NCBI GenBank assembly: GCA_021234155.1
Contig: JAJEKV010000002.1
Location: 43,761,203-43,825,202, forward strand
Direction of reading: 5' to 3'
Source: Isoetes taiwanensis
Lineage: Eukaryota > Streptophyta > Lycopodiopsida > Isoetales > Isoetaceae
Length of the DNA stretch: 64,000 nucleotides
Below, piece after piece: positions 22,521 to 34,730 of the stretch. Position numbers and translations under genes: made by a program. Numbering within the stretch: position 1 is the stretch's first letter; each line of letters begins with the position of its first letter. The notes below the pieces were generated by a model, which had not been told where the DNA came from, searched no databases, and saw only the letters and a program-made list of their open reading frames with translations.

Positions 22521-23689
22521 ACATCACATATGACACTAAGTATAGAAACATATGGAAGCCAATTCACTATTCGGATAAGGTACCACGTTTGGTACTATAT
22601 GTGACACTACATATGCTACAAACTACATTATTAACATATAAGCGGCACCATATGACTGTCCCTGTAACACATTTGAGCTACATACCATCTTGTGGAACTG
22701 AAATTATCCACCACAACTTCGAAACTAGCAAAGACAAATTTCCTACACATAACTTACAACACACCCAAATGAAGAAGTAAGTGGTGTACACGATTGTTCA
22801 AGCTTGATAGACCTTCTTTGGAAAATAACAGTTCCAATATTAAATTGCATCATATGGTGGTTCCGGAAGAAGAGGGTTGAAAAGTACCTATTTTTTCGGT
22901 GATTTTCCCGAGATTCTTCTTACAAACTTGAGGAGGCTTGAATTGTGGCCTAGTCATTTCAAGAGAGGAAGCATCATCGTGGCGGGGTTGCTCGCTTCCT
23001 CACTATTTGAAATGATTGCATGCTTCCTCTTACGTTGGGACGGGAGGCTTGGACCCTTTTTTCTCTTAATCTGTTGTTTAAACTCAACCAATTTATTTCT
23101 TTTTCCTTTTGTGTGAAGGTAAACACGCAATGACCATAGTCTCGTGGAGGCCATGCCTCCCCAGGCACACTTCCTGCCTGTGATTTTTTTGTAAAGGCAC
23201 ATATATTCATTATACCTCTCCTTGCTCATATTCTTCAACCTGCATGATGAAACAAAACAATATTCTAAACAACAGAGAATCATGGGCATCCCCGAATCTA
23301 GAATGCAACCCACGTAAGTGGATTTTCCTAATACTTTCGGTCCCCAAAGCGGATTTCGATTTCTTCTTGTGTGGCGTAATGCTTTTCTTGCCTGTAAATT
23401 TCCTTGTAGGTGTATCCCGTGGCATTCAAGTCCGGTATGATCAGAGCCATTTCGTGATCGATCTTCTTGCCAGAAATCAGAAATGGTCTTGCCGGATTAA
23501 GGGAGCGTGATCAGAGTTTTTGAGGGAAAATGAAAATTCAGAATCAGAAATGGTCTTGCCGGATTAAGGGAGCGTGATCAGAGTTTTTGAGGGAAAATGA
23601 TCGTGTACGTTGCTGAATAAGCCTGAATAAGACTGAAAGGACAAAATTTTGAATAAGTAATCATGTGTATTTTTGAAAAAATAACTCCC
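22521..23689. other. No gene recognised; contains a ~68-bp tandem duplication
   Basis: A segment with AATCAGAAATGGTCTTGCC and GTGATCAGAGTTTTTGAGGG occurs twice in tandem at about 23474-23600. On the minus strand near 23470-23335 a frame reads HEMALIIPDLNATGYTYKEIYRQEKHY. It looks protein-like but has no assignable family. Confidence 0.4.
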
Positions 23690-24480
23690 TCTCCCACTAC
23701 AAATTCGGTAGTTCCCACCACACTTAGCACCCAAAAATGTGGTGCTAAAATGCACGTTTTTGTTCCACTACAACACACTGACCCCAATTTTTGCTCCACA
23801 GTTGTTTTTTAGTTGTACGGAAGTGTTGTTTTATGCCAAAAACAACAGCAAAATGGCCCCAAAAGTCCACGTGGCCCGTTTATCCGAATTTGCACAAAGA
23901 GACAGTAGTTTTTTGGCAAAAATTTCCCACGGTGGTTTTTTGGCACCTTTTTGTTTTTTGGTCAACGTGTCCTTTTTTTCACTGTCGTTTTTAGCAGATT
24001 TTTGTCAACGTGTGGTTTTTTCTTGACTATTGTTTTTGGAGGAGCCAATCGTTGTTTGTCTTCTAAATAACACATCTAGATTTGAATATTCTTACATGTG
24101 GAAAACTAAAACAGACAATTGTTTTTTCCTTTTCTATGCGTGTTGTTTTTTTTTCTCTACTTGTAGTTTTTTAAGTTGACATTATTTTCCCTAAAAAACA
24201 TACATAATTTTTCAAGAAATCCACATGAAAAACTAAATTACAACATGTGAAGAATGAAATTACAATGCTATAAATGAAAGTGTAAAAAAAAAAAGAACAC
24301 GTAGAAAATAAAAAGCGACGTTGAGAAGTGTTGTTTTTATCAACAAAAGACACGTTGTTTCAAGTGTTATTTTGCAAAAAAATAAATAAAACTACCTATG
24401 GCCTTTTTTTCAATTTACTAACAATACATAGTTTTTTTTTTAAATTAATTAAAAACAATAGTGGTTAAAAAAAATAACCA
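23690..24480. mobile_element. Possible CACTA-type transposon end region
   Basis: CCCACTACAAATTCGG (from about 23694) resembles a CACTA terminus. It is followed by about 700 bp rich in GTTGTTTTT/GTGGTTTTTT motifs in irregular array, as in CACTA subterminal regions. No transposase frame and no matching far end were identified. Confidence 0.3.
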
Positions 24481-24597
24481 CATTTTGAAAGTCAATATAT
24501 TAAATATTTTTGTTTCTCATATAACTTCAATATCATTGAATTCTTGATTGCTCATATTTATTTTAGAAAAGCCTTTTTGGGAATCGAACCCAAACAA

Positions 24598-24679
24598 GTC
24601 CATAAAAGGCATTGTAAGTTGCAATCCAAATTTTGACTGTCCATAAAAGGCATTGTAAGTTGCAATCCAAATTTTGACT
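24598..24679 (+). repeat. 41-bp exact tandem duplication
   Basis: The unit starting GTCCATAAAAGGCATTG is present twice (24598-24638, 24639-24679). Just before it, GGGAATCGAACCC at about 24580 is a tRNA-type T-arm on the minus strand. Confidence 0.9.
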
Positions 24680-26910
24680 CCGTTTCACTGGTTTAACTTA
24701 GGCAAAAACATTTAAAGTTCAAAACATTTCATAAGATTATTTTCAGGGGAACCAAGGTTTCCCTTAAGGTTCAAAACATCAACTTAAATTGATTTCAAAA
24801 GTTTTAAAAACATTAAATCAAGTGGAACATCACTTTAACATCAATTTGATTGCAACTGTTTCAATTAGCCAGGGTATTGACCCGATTACTTTGTGCTGGT
24901 CGGCTTCCTTGAATGCTCGATCTGGAGCTATTCCTTCCACTAAAATATGCTGTGCTATCCAAATATATGCAAGCCATACCCGAATGCCCTGTTCATTGTG
25001 GAATCTTAGTTCTCCAAGAAAATTTTGGCTTCAAAAATGAAAAGGACAGTGGCATGCAAGACAAAAAAGTGAAATAAAGAACAAGAAAACAAAAATAGTA
25101 TTACCTGAGAATAATAGCTCTGCAGAAGCTAAGGTTGCAGCCATGGGAGTCTGCAGCAGGCAAGGTTGCACGAATCAACAGGCTCTGCCTAGAAATAGCC
25201 CGTCTAGCCCATGGAAATGCAAAATGAGCACCTTAGCATTCCATATCCGAGTTTCAAAGGCATGCAGATCGGCTGGCATTTCTGCCATAAAGGATATCCA
25301 CCATAGCCAATCCGCCAGCATTTTCAAGTAAAATAAAATCCAGGGAGCTTCTGCATTGGACATAAGAGGCACCAAATCACACGATCATATGTAAACACAT
25401 ACAGAATCAAACAGACAAAAAACTTCCTTACTTTCTTACAATCGTATATGCGGTTTAGCAACATGATCCTCATTGCGAGGCGCTCCCAATGAAGATTAAA
25501 GCGGCATAATAAAACTTCGGCAGAGCCATTTTAGGCTGGATCTAAATATCGAAATAAACTTCGTCGAGCCATACTACTAATTTGGAGGCGACTTCATGAA
25601 GTGAATAGCGGCGGTATGGCGTTTGCTTTCTTACCGGATACATGCATCATTTCGAGCTAGGTTTTGCGTAAAACCTAAGAGCTCCCACAAACAAGCTGAA
25701 TCGGCATCTTGATTGTCGCCAAGGGATTTGCTTGCCGGATTTGCTAAGCAAATGGAAAAGATGGACATGAAGCAGGGCCGGATGCATAGTCTAAATGCGG
25801 TGCGAATACGATTGGAAGATGCCACCGAGCGCCTAAATGTTGTTATTTCAAATCCCATCATGCGCCAAATATGGCTGTGCATATCATCTCTGAGGAGATA
25901 TCTTTGGTTCTGAGAATAAACAAGCATGCCGGATTTACTTGATGGAACACGAAAACATATTGGAAGACGGATCGTATGTTGGCTTGGGCATCTAGAGTAG
26001 TGTCAGATTCATCTTTATTTTGTAAACAATCAAAGCTTGCCATCGCCATATTTTCTTTGCCGGATTTCTTGAGCAAAGGGAAAAGATAGGCGGCCATCAC
26101 CATAGCCGCCTATTGAGTAGGAGACCGCGTGCAAACTAGGCGAGGGGGAAAGAAAAAGAGATAAGCCGCCGCCATCGCCATAGCCACCCATTGCGTAAGG
26201 CGGGAAAAAAACACGGTGGCTGGCGGATTAATGGCAAACCAATAGGATGATAGGGCCTAGATCGCAATCTAGGCCGTTCATCGCCCCATCACGACCAGAT
26301 TAAATAGGATGCTTTCTTTATTGCTTTTCATCGAAAATATGCAAGATAGGTTTATTATTTTTTGTAATCAAGCCAATGCTAGACTTAAGTGTGGCGGTTA
26401 AATTGCAAAGCTAGACATGTAATCAAGCCAAAGCTAGACTATATATGCAAATCGTCGAGTCCGGCTTTGCAATTTAACCGTCCGGCATGCCAAATTGTCG
26501 GTTCTCGTTACGTCCAAGAAAATCAAGATTTCGATTTTCGGCGGAAACGCGATTTTCCTCAAAAGGAATTTATAGGTCTTTGTAGGTCTTTATGAAAGTG
26601 GGTCTGTGCTATGGAATGTGTGCTCGAAGATTTTTGAATGTTTACGGCCCCGCCGTCGTTGCATGATCGGTTAACTCACGGACATGTCATCGGCGGACAC
26701 GGTGTGGAAGTAGACAATCATTAGTCGTTTTGAGCAGGATCTTGCATAGTATCATCACTTAAAGGGGCGGTGTTGGCCTTGAGTAAGGCGGACCCTTAAC
26801 ACCTTTTGGAAAGTAGTTTGTCTCAAATGTCCTCTCCATATGATCCACGGCAGCGAATGGGCATCTCATAATACATAAATTGGCTCTTCTAATAGACTCG
26901 AACATCGACT
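24680..26910. other. No confident gene; minus-strand coding-like fragments
   Basis: The minus strand has a frame of about 63 residues at 25024-24836 (GELRFHNEQGIRVWLAYIW). Another lies at 25375-25175, followed by MAATLASAELLFS and a GTAAT donor at about 25105. They do not join in phase and no family is recognised. At 26000-26210 the minus strand has two tandem copies of an ATGGCGATGGC.GCTTATCT start region. GGCCTAGAT...ATCTAGGCC (26255-26276) is a 9-bp-arm palindrome. Confidence 0.35.
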
Positions 26911-28790
26911 TAGGTGGCATGTTGGAGCCTAGGTGGCATGTTTGAGCCACCTTGGCATGTTGGAGCCTTGGTGGTATGTTGGAGCCTAGGTGGCATGTTG
27001 GAGCCTAGGTGGCATGGTTGAGCCTAGGTGGCATGTTGGAGCCAGCGTGGCATGTTTGAGGCACCTTGGCATCTTAGGTGGCATGTTGGAGTCTAGGTGG
27101 CATGTTGGAGCCCTTGTGGCATGTTTGAGCCACCTTGGAATGTTTGAGCCAACTAGTTGGCATGTTGGAACCCATGTGGCATATGCATGTTTGGGCCACC
27201 TTGGCACGTTGGAGCCTAGGTGGCATGTTGGAGCCCGTGGCATGTTTGAGCCACCTTGGCATATTTGGGCCCTAGGTGGCATGTTGGAGCCTAGGTGGCA
27301 CGTTGGAGACTATGTGGCATGTTGGAGCCTAGGTGGCATGTTCGAGACTATGTGACATGTTGGAGACTAGGTGGCATGTTTTAGCCACCATGACATGTTT
27401 TAGCCTAGGTGGCATGTTGGAGCCCATAGGCATGTTTGAGCATGTTGGAACCTAGGTGGCATATTTGAGCCACCTTGGCATGTTTTAGCCTAGGTGGCAT
27501 GTTGGAGCATGCGCGGCATGTTTGAGCCACCTTGGCATGTATGAGCCTAGGTGGCATGTTGGAGCCTAGGTGGCATGTTGGAGCCTAGGTGTCATGTTGG
27601 AGCCTAGGTGGCATGTTGGAGCTCGCGTGACATGTTTGAGCCAACTAGGTGGCATTTTGGAACCCACGTGGCATGCTTGGGCCACCTTGGCACGTTGGAG
27701 CCTAGGTGGCATGTTGGAGCCCACGTGGCATGTTTGAGCCACCTTGGCATATTTGGGCCTAGGTGGCATGTTGGAGCCTAGGTGGCACGTTGGAGCCTAG
27801 GTGGCACGTTGGAGCCTAGTTGGCATGTTGGAGCCCTCGTGGCATGTTGGAGCATAGGTGGCATATTTGAGCCACCTTGGCGCTTTGGGCCTGGGTGGCA
27901 CGTTGGAGCCACCTTGGCATGTTGGAGCTCACGTGGCATGTTGGAGGCATGTTGGAGCCTAGGTGGCATGCTAGGTGGCATGTTGGAGCCTCGTGGCATG
28001 TTGGGCGTGGGTGGCATGTTGGAGCCTACGTGGCATGTTGGAGCCTAGGTGGCATGTTTGAGCCACCTTGGCGCTTGGAGCCTAGGTGGCATGTTGGAGC
28101 CCGGTGGCACGTTGGAGCCTGGGTGGCATGCTAGAGCTCACGAGGCATGTTGGAGCCTAGTTGGCATGTTGGAGCCCACATTGGCATGTTGGAGCCTAGG
28201 TGGCATATTTGAGCCACCTTGCGCTTGAGCCCTAGGTGGCGCGTTGGAGCCACCTTGGCATGTTGGAGCTCACGTGGCATGTTGGAGCTCACGTGGCATG
28301 TTGGAGTCCGGTGGCATGTTGGAGCCTGGGTGGCGGTGCTAGGTGGCATGTTGGAGCCCACGTGGCATGTTGGAGCATAGGTGGCATGTTGGAGCCTAGG
28401 TGGCATGTTTGAGCCACCTTGGCAGCGCTTGAGCCTAGGTGGCATGTTGGAGCCACCTTGGCATGTTGGAGCCGAGGTGGCATGTTGGAGCCTAGGTGGC
28501 GCGTTGGAGCCTAGGTGGCATGCTAGAGCTCACGAGGCATGTTGGAGCCCTAGTTGGTACGTTGGAGCCTACGTGGCATGTTGAAGCCACCTTGGCATGT
28601 TGGAGCCTAGGTGGCATATTTGAGCCACCTTGGCATGCTTGAGCCCTAGGTGGCACGTTGGAGCCAACTTGGCATGTTGGAGCTCCACGTGGCATGTTGG
28701 AGCCCGGTGGCATGTTGGAGCCTAGGTGGCATGTTGGAGCCAAGGTGGCATGTTGGAGCCTAGGTGGCATGTTATAGCCTAGGTGGCCAG
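26911..28790 (+). repeat. 19-bp satellite array with two alternating variants
   Basis: The unit is GGCATGTTGGAGCCTAGGT (19 bp) with an interspersed variant GGCATGTTTGAGCCACCTT, roughly 95 units with point changes and small deletions. Because 19 is not a multiple of 3, each frame cycles through all phases, so several frames stay open on both strands. These are not genes. GCCACC/GGTGGC in adjacent units can pair. The same core occurs inverted in the 218-bp array at 17.4-18.3 kb and in the remnant at 31.8-31.95 kb. Confidence 0.95.
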
Positions 28791-29545
28791 ACCCCAGGAG
28801 ACGGACATCACAAAGGTTACCGAGGCAGGCTTTCCTACCGGTGCTCCTCAGGGAGGGCAAATGCGGTGCCTCCCTTCCGGAACCCGGTTTCCCTATCCGA
28901 CCATTAAATTCTCCATTCAAGTAACTTGCTTGGCGGGGCTCAAAAAATTCAAGATCGTAGGAGAACATATCAAGCCTTAAAAAGTGTCTGCCGATCGACT
29001 GTAGAAACCCAAGTGTTTTGTCGTTCGAGGCAATACAAAGACTCAGGAATGGAGATTTGACTTAGCCATGTCGTGCGAAGCAGTGAAATTACCCTAGGGA
29101 CCAAGTTACACGGTCATTTTTGCAGCAAAAGAAACACGAACCCTCTACATGGCGGTATTTTGCACCCTCGCTAAAGGCCAATTCACTCTGGCGTGTTGGG
29201 CGTGAGCTACTTTGGCGCTTTCGGGGGGCGGGGTGGTCTTACGCCCCGCCGAAACTTGGTCTCGAGGGTAATGTCGATGTTTGAGTTCGTTGGCGAGTAA
29301 GATCACGATTCGGGGTGGGAGAATTGCCCGTCAGGTGGCGGGGACCCTCGAGAGAGGACCTTTGGGTCAACCGCCACGGAAGGTTTTAGGGCTCAGATCT
29401 TCACGGCATCAGCGCCCTCCCACTACCTCATGACATTGTGCAAGATCTGGTCCAATCTAGCTAGGGTATGGCCTCCAAAGCATAAACCACATTGCCTTGC
29501 CGGGGTTATTGTAGGGTTTCGTTATAGATGCCAAAGCGTGGTGAG
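28791..29545 (-). repeat. Inverted copy of the ~812-bp module
   Basis: Its reverse complement matches the direct modules that follow. Shared blocks include AAGTTACTTGAATGGAGAATT, AACACTTGGGTTTCTAC, GGTTCGTGTTTCTTT, AACATCGACATT and GCCTCCAAA near the junction. It abuts the 19-bp satellite directly at 28790. Confidence 0.85.
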
Positions 29546-29574
29546 TTGCACTTGGGACTGGTGTACCTTTTTCG

Positions 29575-31790
29575 AACATGCATGCGAGCCATGGCAATTA
29601 AAATAACAGACTTTGGATCTATTGGCGATCCCGAATCATTCAAAAAATTTGCTACTACAAAATGTGTTCTTGACTTCTAATTGCGACCTTTGGGAGGAGG
29701 ATAAATCCAAACCTCATTTAAATTCGGTTTCTATTGCTTCTTGTTTTCAAGCTGCGGCTTTCGACCATGTCTCCGGGTGCAACTAAATAAAACTTCGACC
29801 TCCATAGCGTAAACCCTACAATAACCTAGCATTGCCGCGGGGTTTATGTTTTTGGAGGCCATACCTAACCGATTGGACCAGGATCTTGCACAATGTCATG
29901 AGGTAGTGGGAGGCGTTGGCCTTGAGAAAGGCGAGCCCTAAAACCTTCCACAAGAAGTTCGACCCAAAGGTCCTCTACGGAGGGTCCACGGCCCCGCGGG
30001 CGGGCAACTATCCCACCGGGCGTGATCGACTTTGCCAGCGGACTCCAAACATCGACATTAACACGGAGACCATGTTTAGGTAGGCAGAAGACCACCCCTG
30101 TTCACGGAAGCGCCAAAGTAGCTCATGTCCAACATGTTAGTAGTGAATTGTCCTTAGCGGAGGGTGCGAGAATCTTTGCCATGTAGAGGGTTCGTGTTTC
30201 TTTTTTTTGCAAAAATGGCCGTGTAACTTGGTTCCTAGGGTAAATTTGTTTGGACGACATGGCGAAGTCAAATCTCCATTAGAACCTTTATGCTTGCCCG
30301 ACGACAAAACACTTGGGTTTCTACGGTCATTACCGGAGGACACTTTGCGGTTTGATATGTTCCCGTGCGGATCTTGAATTTTTTTGAGCTGCTTTCGAAA
30401 GCAAGTTACTTGAATGGAGAATTCAGCGATTGGGATAGGAAACCAGGGCTCCGGGGAGGAGGGAGGCGGCATTTGCCCTCCGGAGGAGCACTAGTAGGAA
30501 AGCTTTGCCTCGGTAAATCCAAACCCCATTTCATCGGTTTCTATTGCTTCTTGTTTTTCAAGCTGCGGCTTCTCGACCATGTCTCGGTGCAGGCGGAATA
30601 AAACTTCGACCTCCATAGCGTAAAACCCTACAATAACCTAGCAGCGCCCGGGGTTTACGTTTTGGAGGCCATACCCTAACGGATTGGACAGGATCTTGCA
30701 CAATGTCATGAGGTAGTGGGAGGGCATTGGCTTGAGGAAAGGCGGAGCCCTAAAACCTTCGAAGCGGTTAGACCCAAAGGTCCTCTGCGGAGGGTCCACG
30801 GCCCGCGGACGGGCAACTCTCTCATCCCGGGCGTGATCTTACTCGCCAGCGGACTCGAAACATCGACATTACCACGGAGACCAAGTTTAGGTATTGGCGA
30901 AGACCCCCTGCTCCGGGCGCCAAAGTAGCTCATATCCAACACGTTAAGTAGTGAATTGGCCTTAGCGGAGGGGGCGCGAATACTACCATGTAGAGGGTTC
31001 GTGTTTCTTTTGCTGCAAAAAATGGCCAGGTGTAACTTGGTCCCTAGGGTAATTTATTTTATTCGGGACGACATGGCGAAGTCAAATCTCCATTAGGAGC
31101 CTTTGTCTTGCCCGAGCGACAAAACACTTGGGTTTCTACACGATTCATTGCGGGGACACTTTGCGGTTTGATATGTTCTCGGACGGATCTTGAATTTTTG
31201 AGCACTGCTTTCGAAGCAAGTTACTTGAATGGAGAATTCAGCGATTGGGATAGGGAAACGGGTTCGAAGAAGGGAGGCATTGGCATTTGCCTTCGGAGGA
31301 GCTGCTTGGTAGGAAAGCACGCCTCGGTAAATCCAAACCCCATTTAAATGGGTTTCTATTGCTTCTTGTTTTCTCTCTGCGGCTTTCGACCATGTCTCAA
31401 GTGCAAGCTGAATAAAACTCAACCTCCATAACGTAAACCCTACAATAACCTAAGCATACGGGGTTTTACGTTTTGAAGGCCAAAACGTGGTCAACTTCTT
31501 TGATAACTAGGTGGACCAGGGAGCCATGAGAACTGAAATAACAGAGTTTCGATCTGGTTGCCAATCCGAGTGACCCCAAACAATTTTGCTACTGCATAAG
31601 GCGCTCTACACTTTTAATTGCAAAACTAGGAGGAGAATAAATCAAAATCCCATTCTTGCAATTTCTACTGCCTCGTGTTTTCAACAGCAGCTGCTCGACC
31701 ATGTCCCAAGTGCAACGGACCAAAGCCCGACCTCCATATCGTAAACCCTACAATAACCTGGCAAGGCACAGGGTTTACGTGCCATAGATG
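29575..31790 (+). repeat. Direct ~812-bp modules (two full copies plus truncated ones)
   Basis: The landmark TCGACCATGTC recurs at 29761, 30573 and 31386 (812 and 813 bp apart) and, shortened, at 31695. Each unit carries GTAAACCCTACAATAACC, a GGATCTTGCACAATGTCATG block and a conserved FPIPIAEFSIQVTCF-like frame on the minus strand that is broken differently in each copy. A ~170-bp side module (AAATAACAG...ATTTGCTACT) occurs at 29590-29750 and 31530-31690. No intact gene. Confidence 0.85.
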
Positions 31791-31960
31791 GCATGCTTGA
31801 GCCTAGGTGCCATGCCTGACCCAACATTGGCATGTTGGAGAACTTGGCATGTTGGAGCGTATTTGGCATGTTGGAGCTGGTGTGGCATGCTTGACCCTAG
31901 GTGGCATGGTGGACCCACGTTGGCGTATTAGAGCCTACGTGGCATGTTGTTGCGTAAGTG
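31780..31960 (+). repeat. Remnant of the 19-bp satellite
   Basis: Diverged GGCATGTTGGAG and GAGCCTAGGTG units, in the same orientation as the main array, lie on the far side of the modules. Confidence 0.75.
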
Positions 31961-33302
31961 TAATTTAGAATGTTAGGCGAATCTTAGGTATTCGAGATTA
32001 GTTATGTTGGCGAATTTTAATTTCTAGTTATAGAAAGCTAGGCGAGTCTTGATCATTGTTATTTAGCCTTGCAAGTGGAAACTGTTGTATCTCCTGAGTG
32101 AAATTTAACTCGGGAATAATGACTACATACTTAAATATAGACCATACATCATGTACCCCCTAACCTTGTCGACGATTTTATTTTTCCCATATCAAGATTA
32201 GTGCAAGAACGGAGTCCAGATGAAACTTATAAGGAAGATATGGATCTAGGGTAGTTGGTACTCGTGTTGGCAATGACATCCCAGGCGGTAGAAACTAGGC
32301 CTCTGATTATATCAATGCATGGGCTACTACCCGTTCTGTCAATTATACCCAGGCATCAATTATACCCATGCATGGGCTACATGTCATTCTGGCATTTTCA
32401 TGCATTCGAGCACAGTATGGTGCAGCAATCCTGTTTGTCATAAGCACCAAACATTCATGCGGATGTGGAGGTTCTCTTAGGAGTCTTTAACAATTGTTTG
32501 CTTGTTGCATAAGTTGTCTAAGATATTATGATTCTTCATACAGTCATGTCTTTGATACAAAGTTTTCTATGGAAATTATAACCTGTAAAAAAGGAAGAAA
32601 GCACTTACAACAGAACTCCAACAAGATTGCCATTTAAACAAGAATAAAGGCCCTTAAGAGATAATCTTTCCACCCAATATAGCTGCCTGCAAAAACCTAC
32701 ATATGCATAATGCAATATCATCCATAAGCATATTGAGAAATCCTCAAACGAAGTATCTTAAAAAAGGAAGTTACAATGAGAAAGAATTAGATAGTTAGGC
32801 ATTACCCACTAATCTAAATACGAAGAAAGTTAGTGGATAAGACTACAAAGAAAGTTATTACGGTAGAATTTGAACTTTCCCGATAGGACACGAAGCAACT
32901 AATTTTCACCATCGTCTAGATAAATCACACTAAGCCTAGACCGAGAAAATAATTTCAGATAAACAAATTAAGTAGTGCCAAATGGATAGTTAACTGTTTC
33001 AAATAGGAATTGTCAATTCTATTGCATCCATACTCCTTAGGAAGGTTAGTCAACGATTTAAAGGATTCCTATGCAGAAGTGTGACAAAGATATTCTGATG
33101 CAATTGTTTGGAATTGGGGAGCTGCCAAACTATAACGTCTAGCCACTAGTTTAGAGGATTACGATGCAGAGGAGCTCTGATACCTTCGTGCACATGACTC
33201 GGAAGCAAGGTTTTCCCGAGCAAGGTTTTCCCGAGTTTGTGTTTAGGTTTAAGGTGTTAGCTGTGGTATTTTGCTTGATGGCTCCAACAATTACATCTCT
33301 AA
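31961..33302. other. No gene recognised
   Basis: AT-rich unique sequence. Short frames only; nothing supported. Confidence 0.45.
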
Positions 33303-33545
33303 TTCTTAGTGCAAATCGTCTAAGTGCAATAAGTTATCTTGTTTTTCAAAGAACCATGGGATTCTTAGTGCAAATCGTCTAAGTGCAATAAGTTATCTTG
33401 TTTTTCAAAGAACCATTGGATTCTTAGTGCAAATCGTCTAAATGCAATAAGTTATCTTGTTTTTCAAAGAACCATTGGATTCTTAGTGCAAATCGTCCAA
33501 GTGCAATAAGTTATCTTATTTTTCAAAGAACCATTGCATTCTTAG
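33303..33545 (+). repeat. 59-bp tandem repeat, four copies plus a stub
   Basis: Copies start at 33303, 33362, 33421 and 33480, and a partial one at 33539. The unit begins TTCTTAGTGCAAATCGTC. Copies are nearly identical, so the expansion is young. Confidence 0.95.
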
Positions 33546-33645
33546 AAAGAACCATTGGATAAGATAAATTAGATACAATTAAAACCATTGGATGACGTGG
33601 ATAACTATTGGATCGTCTATAGCGAACCTTAGTACCAACTAGATA

Positions 33646-34145
33646 TAGGCATGGTTTAATGGTGTTCCACGAATGATATCCAAAATGGGGGGATAATGTT
33701 AGGATATTGCGTAGTCTTGCCATTTTATAATGCTTGGGGATTTGTTGCAATGGTCCTATTCCCCATAAACAATTACATCTCAAATTCTTAATGGTCTAAA
33801 TTATACCAAGATGTAGGAACGGTTTAATGGTGTTCCACTAACGATATCCAAAATGGGGGAATAATGTTAGGATATTGCATGGTCTTGCCATTTTAATGCT
33901 TGGGGATTTGTTGCAATGGTCCTTTCCTCCATAAAGAAATACATCTCACAATTCTTAATGGTTTGTTATGCAAAAATGTAGGCGTGGTTTAATGGTCTTT
34001 CTCTAACAATATCCAAAATGTTAGGATATTGTTAGGGTTTTGCGTGGTCCTATGACATTAATGCTTAGGGATTTGTTGCAGCGGTCCTGCACCCCCTCAA
34101 GGAATACAAATCAAATTCTTGATGGTTTTGTTATGCAAAAATAGG
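33646..34145 (+). repeat. ~167-bp tandem repeat, three copies
   Basis: Units begin TAGGCATGGTTTAATGGT (about 33646, 33814, 33980) and include ATATCCAAAATG and GGGGATTTGTTGCA blocks. The third copy is more diverged. Confidence 0.85.
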
Positions 34146-34234
34146 CGTTAAGTAATTGAAGTAGTTGAAGTAACTTGTCTTACATGGAATACGAGTATAA
34201 GGACATGTGATCATGCACGTGCATCACGTGTAGC

Positions 34235-34730
34235 AAATCAAGTACTCTGTCCTACCACTATAAAGACCCGTGATATGGAAGGATAGGACATGTAGAGAAT
34301 CAAGTATTCTTTCCTACTTCTATAAAGACATGTGACAATAGAAGTATTACACATGTCGTAATTCATGTATTCTTTCCTACAATGCCTTAGCAAATAAAGT
34401 ACTTTGTCCCACTACTATAAAGACATGTGACATGGAAGCATACGACATGTAGAGAATCCAGTATTCTTTCCTACTTCTATAAAGACATGTGACAATAGAA
34501 GTATTACACATGTCGTAATTCATGTATTCTTTCCTACAATGCCTTAGTAAATAAAGTACTCTGTCCTACTACTATAAAGACATGTGAATGGAAGTATAGG
34601 ACATGTAGAGAATCAAATATTCTTTCCTACATCTATAAAGACATGTGACAATAGAATTATTAGACATGTAGAAATTCAAGTATTCTTTCCTACAGTGGAT
34701 TGTATTATAAAATGACATGTCACAATAGAA
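34235..34730 (+). repeat. 157-bp tandem repeat, about three copies
   Basis: CTATAAAGACATGTGACA and ATTCTTTCCTAC blocks alternate. The AATGCCTTAG landmark recurs 157 bp apart (34381, 34538). Confidence 0.85.

Noticed and set aside
24570-24600. tRNA gene on the minus strand
   Set aside because: Only a T-arm-like GGGTTCGATTCCC is present; no A box, anticodon arm or acceptor stem.
26990-28590. Long open frames on both strands in the 19-bp satellite
   Set aside because: They are a by-product of a stop-poor repeat whose unit is not a multiple of three; the peptides are simple repeats.
26911-28790. CRISPR-like array
   Set aside because: There are no unique spacers between the repeats, and this is plant nuclear DNA.
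30600-30660. Telomere repeat (AAACCCTA)
   Set aside because: A single AAACCCTA per module, not in tandem.
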